Of a DNA stretch of 18,645 bases, positions 15,961-18,645 are shown piece after piece. The notes beneath the pieces were generated by a model. It saw nothing but the letters and a program-made list of their open reading frames with translations. It searched no databases and was not told the origin of the DNA. How positions within the stretch are numbered: the first letter of the stretch is position 1; the number at the start of each line of letters is the position of its first letter. A program made the translations under genes and the position numbers. The DNA comes from Baffinella frigidus (Eukaryota > Cryptophyceae > Cryptomonadales > Baffinellaceae), in contig MU646517.1 in NCBI GenBank assembly GCA_026770585.1, forward strand, positions 397,841 through 416,485, written 5' to 3'.

Positions 15961-16797
15961 TGACATCCCCGAGAAGAACCGAAGATGTTGCAGGTTACGA
16001 GCCCTTGGAAGAACCGCCCGGCCACACGACGATCACCTGTTTATCAAATTGGCCTGTTTTCGCACCCAGAAATCTGTCAAGTAGTGCAGAATAACAGAAA
16101 GACGTAATATATTTGATGCACAGGTTATTGTCGCGTGGGGCGTGCAGGTAACTCTGGGAACACAGTGCCGTGTAGGATGGCCGTCGTGACTTAGTCATAA
16201 GTCACGTCCACTACAAGGAGATATAGGCCTCTGCGAATGAGAAACGGCCCCGTCGGTACCACGATTGACTTAACCGGGCAGGTTTGCACGAGTTTCGATC
16301 CCTTGATCTGTCCAAGTTAATAGTTTTTCATAGGAGCCCCCCTAAGCCCCTACGGCCTACCGTAGACAATACCGTAGGCTTAACCACCCGGCTTTCAGGA
16401 CGTTGCCCTATGCAAGTCTCAACGCGACGCTGTCTGGGACCCCAAATCGACCCTGGAATTCGGCGTGTGCTAGCTCTGTTCGAGTTAATTTGGTCTCATC
16501 GGTAAATACATTTAGACGTAGATGGACGGTTAATATGTACTGGAGGTCCATCTTTACAACTAATAATGATGCGACCAAATTACCTCGAAAAAAGCTAGGT
16601 GTTGAACACTGTGCATGGTACTATCCGCGCATTAGATTTCCCTACATGTCTTCGACTAGGGCGGAAATGTAGTTATAGACGATGTAGTGCGTTGCTAGGG
16701 GGAAGATTTTGTCAAAGTCAACACAATCAACTAGGAGTGAATAACGAGATGATTTTCAACGAGACGAGAAACTTTGGGGGGGGGGAATCGAGGTGGG
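15961..16797. other. Mostly featureless sequence with one dispersed repeat
   Basis: Apart from the 16157-16215 repeat (partner of 11039-11085) and a palindromic patch near 16347-16379 (CCTACGGCCTACCGTAG ... TACCGTAGGC), nothing was recognised. Several short open frames overlap between 16284 and 16853 without coding character; the last runs into telomere-like repeat. Confidence 0.45.
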
Positions 16798-17062
16798 TTC
16801 CTAAACCCAAAACACTAAACGCTGAACGCTCAACCCTGAACACTAAACCCTAAACCCTAAACCCTAAACCCTAAACCCTAAACCCTAAACCCTAAACCCT
16901 AAACCCTAAACCCTAAACCCTAAATCTTAAACCTCAAACCCTCAACCCTAAACCCTAAACCTTAACCCTAAGCCCTCAACCCTAAACCCTGCACCCTAAA
17001 CCCTAAACCCTAAACCCTGAACCCTGAACCCTGAACCCGAAACCCCAAACCCCAAACCCCAC
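16798..17062. repeat. Telomere-like array, C-rich on plus, with the cleanest CCCTAAA run
   Basis: About eleven consecutive perfect CCCTAAA units cover about 16846-16924, flanked by degenerate CCCTCAA, CCCTGAA and CCCCAAA units. The pure run suggests it is younger than, or better homogenised than, the other arrays. Confidence 0.97.
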
Positions 17063-17110
17063 GCGGCGTCTCGTGGTCTCTTGATTCGAACCTTGATTGG
17101 TTGCTCTCTC

Positions 17111-17138
17111 AGAGCTACAGGGGCACCCCTGTAGCTCT
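17111..17138. repeat. Tip-only palindrome related to the fold-back family
   Basis: AGAGCTACAGGGG and CCCCTGTAGCTCT are perfect 13-bp arms separated by two bases. The outer CTACAGGGG...CCCCTGTAG equals the ends of the 531-655 element, so this could be an internal-deletion remnant. Confidence 0.75.
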
Positions 17139-17253
17139 GCCTCAGGTTCACAGACTACTCTCAAGTTGAGTGTGGGATACTATCTCCGTCAACTGGCGTG
17201 GAACAGAAACCGGTCTCGCCCAGTTGGCGAGAGTGAGTTAGAATGAGACAGCG

Positions 17254-17292
17254 TTACAGGGGGTACCTCGCTCATAAGGAGACGCCCCCCCC
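17254..17292. repeat. Solo left arm of the fold-back family
   Basis: TTACAGGGGGTACCTCGCTC followed by ATAAGGAGACGCCCCCCCC matches the left arm of 531-655, but no right arm follows within several hundred bases. No other supported feature lies between 17293 and 17565. Confidence 0.8.
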
Positions 17293-17565
17293 AGTAAAGT
17301 AGGCCTATCAACAAAAACAAAGTCAAGCATCCCTGCATCGCATCTGACCACCCTGGAGGGGACTTGCGGCCAATCCCGAATAACCCTTTATCGCAAAAGT
17401 TGACCTGATTTATACTACTAAAATACATTTTAGACCTTTTTGTACCAGATCCATTCATCACGGGGCAGCCGCATTGCGGCCGTATCTCAATGGGAGTTGA
17501 CTTAAGAATGCTCAAAGTACCACAATGTTCCATCCAGGGTGGCGTGAGACGCATGCAGCTGGGGG

Positions 17566-17609
17566 TAGGGTGTGTTGCCCGCATACGCATACGCGGGCAA
17601 CACACCCTA
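17566..17609. repeat. Hairpin with 17-bp perfect arms at the edge of a telomere-like array
   Basis: TAGGGTGTGTTGCCCGC (17566-17582) is the exact reverse complement of 17593-17609. The 10-base loop ATACGCATAC extends the alternating pattern. The right arm merges with the array through its last CCCTA. Confidence 0.92.
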
Positions 17610-17818
17610 ACTCCCAAACCCCAAATCTCAAATCCTAGACCCTAAGCCCCAAACCCCACACCCTGAACTCTATGCAACGTATGCGGGCAATAAACCCCAA
17701 ACCCCCAACCCCCAACCCCCAACCCCCAACCTCCAACCCCCAAACCCCAAACCCCAAACCCCAAACCCCAAACCCCAAACCCTAAACCCTAGACCCCAAA
17801 CCCCACACTCGAACCCTA
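17610..17818. repeat. Telomere-like array, CCCCAAA/CCCCCAA variants, interrupted by a GCGGGCAA motif
   Basis: CCCCAAA and CCCCCAA units form two blocks. They are bounded by GCATACGCGGGCAA (17587-17600), AACGTATGCGGGCAAT (17676-17691) and AGCGTGTGCGGGCAAT (17822-17837). The spacer motif is thus repeated three times. Confidence 0.9.
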
Positions 17819-17891
17819 AGCAGCGTGTGCGGGCAATCGGGGCACAACAAGAGGACCTGTCCAAGCCTTTTCGCCGTCCCCGAGGTAATCT

Positions 17892-18285
17892 TTTAGGGTT
17901 TGCGGTTTAGCGTTTAGGGTTGATATTGTAGGGTTTAGGGTCGTTAGTTTGGGGTGGGGGGGGGTTGGAATTAGGGTTTGGGGTGTGGGATTTAGGGTTT
18001 AGCGGTGTAGGGTTTAGGGTTCAGCGGTTTAGGGTTTAGGGTTTAGGGTTTAGGGTTTAGGGTTTAGGGTTTAGGGTTTGGGGTTTAGGGTTTGGGTTTA
18101 TTGTTTTAGTGTTTAGTGTTTAGTGTTTAGTGTTTAGTGTTTAGTGTTTAGGGTTTAGGGTTTAGTTTAGGGTTCAGGGTTTAAGGTTTAGGGTTTAGGA
18201 ATTAAGGGTGAGGGTTTCGTGTTTCGTGTTTCGTGTTTCGTGTTTCGTGTTTCGTGTTTCGTGTTTCGGGTTTCGTGTTTAAGGT

Positions 18286-18317
<32 letters not shown>

Positions 18318-18382
18318 GGTTTAGCGTTTCGGGTTCAGCGTTCAGCGTTGAGGGATCAGCGTTGAGGGTTGAGGGTTTAGGT
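17892..18382. repeat. Telomere-like array, G-rich on plus, with amplified TTTAGTG and TTTCGTG variants
   Basis: It consists of TTTAGGG, TTCAGGG, TTGAGGG and TTTGGGG units. Two variants are locally homogenised: TTTAGTG (about 18105-18150) and TTTCGTG (about 18216-18278). Orientation is opposite to the arrays immediately to the left. Confidence 0.97.
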
Positions 18383-18405
18383 CTCGCGCCTATCCGAGGG
18401 TCAGC

Positions 18406-18524
18406 CTGTAGGTCCTTTAGGTTCTTTTACCTCCCACCATAGGCGGACACCGGAACTTGTTCTGCAGAAAAGCCATGCTTCCTTTCGGATCACATCCAGC
18501 CCCCCCGGTGCAGAGGATCGCGGC
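18406..18524 (-). repeat. Dispersed family, subfamily A, inverted long copy
   Basis: The minus strand reads GCCGCGATCCTCTGCACC, then GGAAGCATGGCTTTTCTGCA, GAACAAGTTCCGGTGTCCGC, CTATGGTGGGAG and AACCTAAAGGACCTACAGG. It matches 11273-11392 over its whole length, with about ten substitutions in the central 110 bases. The remaining sequence to the window end has no supported feature. Confidence 0.92.
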
Positions 18525-18645
18525 AGAACCGGCTAAAGGGTGCGTCTTTCCGTGTCCATGACACCCGTCGCATGTGGGGCATGCACGCACAAACGCTGCC
18601 CGGTTCACTCAACTGCGGTGCGAGTCGACTAAAATCGGTGACTCT

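Noticed and set aside
15594-16084. Poly-Glu, poly-Arg, poly-Leu and poly-Ser frames over the purine tract
   Set aside because: They are automatic consequences of GAA/GGA repetition; the flanking residues show no domain.
17080-17100. tRNA-like T-loop words (GATTCGAACC here; CTATTCGAACCCC near 12811)
   Set aside because: No cloverleaf could be built around them: acceptor and D-arm partners are missing.
17189-17617. 142-codon minus-strand frame with a hydrophobic stretch
   Set aside because: It starts in the 17566-17609 hairpin region and its hydrophobic part overlaps the solo fold-back arm; no coding signature.

Overview
The window looks like nuclear DNA of a eukaryote, most likely a subtelomeric or otherwise repeat-rich part of a GC-rich algal or protist genome. 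The evidence is: spliced coding sequence with GT-AG introns; seven blocks of degenerate plant/alga-type telomere repeat (CCCTAAA/TTTAGGG and variants such as CCCTGAA, CCCTCAA, CCCCAAA); microsatellites; and many fold-back elements. No operon, ribosome binding site, tRNA or rRNA was seen. From memory only, the main protein resembles RING/TRAF-finger/MATH proteins of cryptophyte-type algae. That placement is tentative.

Layout. 1-2044: small tandem repeats, overlapping fold-back elements, a GAA microsatellite and a five-copy 68-bp repeat grown from one arm of a fold-back element. 2260-5294 (minus): the one well-supported gene, three exons encoding about 797 residues: RING finger, six TRAF-type zinc fingers, a long repetitive coiled coil and a MATH/TRAF-like C-terminal domain. 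5295-8850: no convincing gene; fold-backs, dispersed repeats and duplicated segments. 8885-10845: nearly 2 kb of telomere-like repeat with one unique spacer. 10846-12511: two copies of a dispersed ~80-120 bp family, fold-backs and an exon-like coding island near 12025-12185. 13102-13971: a plausible but unrecognised disordered protein that runs into another telomere-like array (13955-14620). 14621-16797: a fold-back, a long purine tract and a little repeat-family debris. 16798-18382: three telomere-like arrays, with an orientation switch near 17830-17890. 18406-18524: a further copy of the dispersed family.

Main discovery. The open frame of the MATH domain stops prematurely where a telomere-like array begins (about 2877). 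The missing end of the domain lies beyond the array, at 2345-2260. A good GT donor (2897/2896) and AG acceptor (2347/2346) join the two in matching phase. A 552-nt intron made almost entirely of telomere-like repeat therefore seems to sit inside the gene. Its sense-strand RNA would be the C-rich strand.

All coordinates were read by eye. Splice sites, domains and repeat identities are inferred from sequence without alignment software or transcripts.
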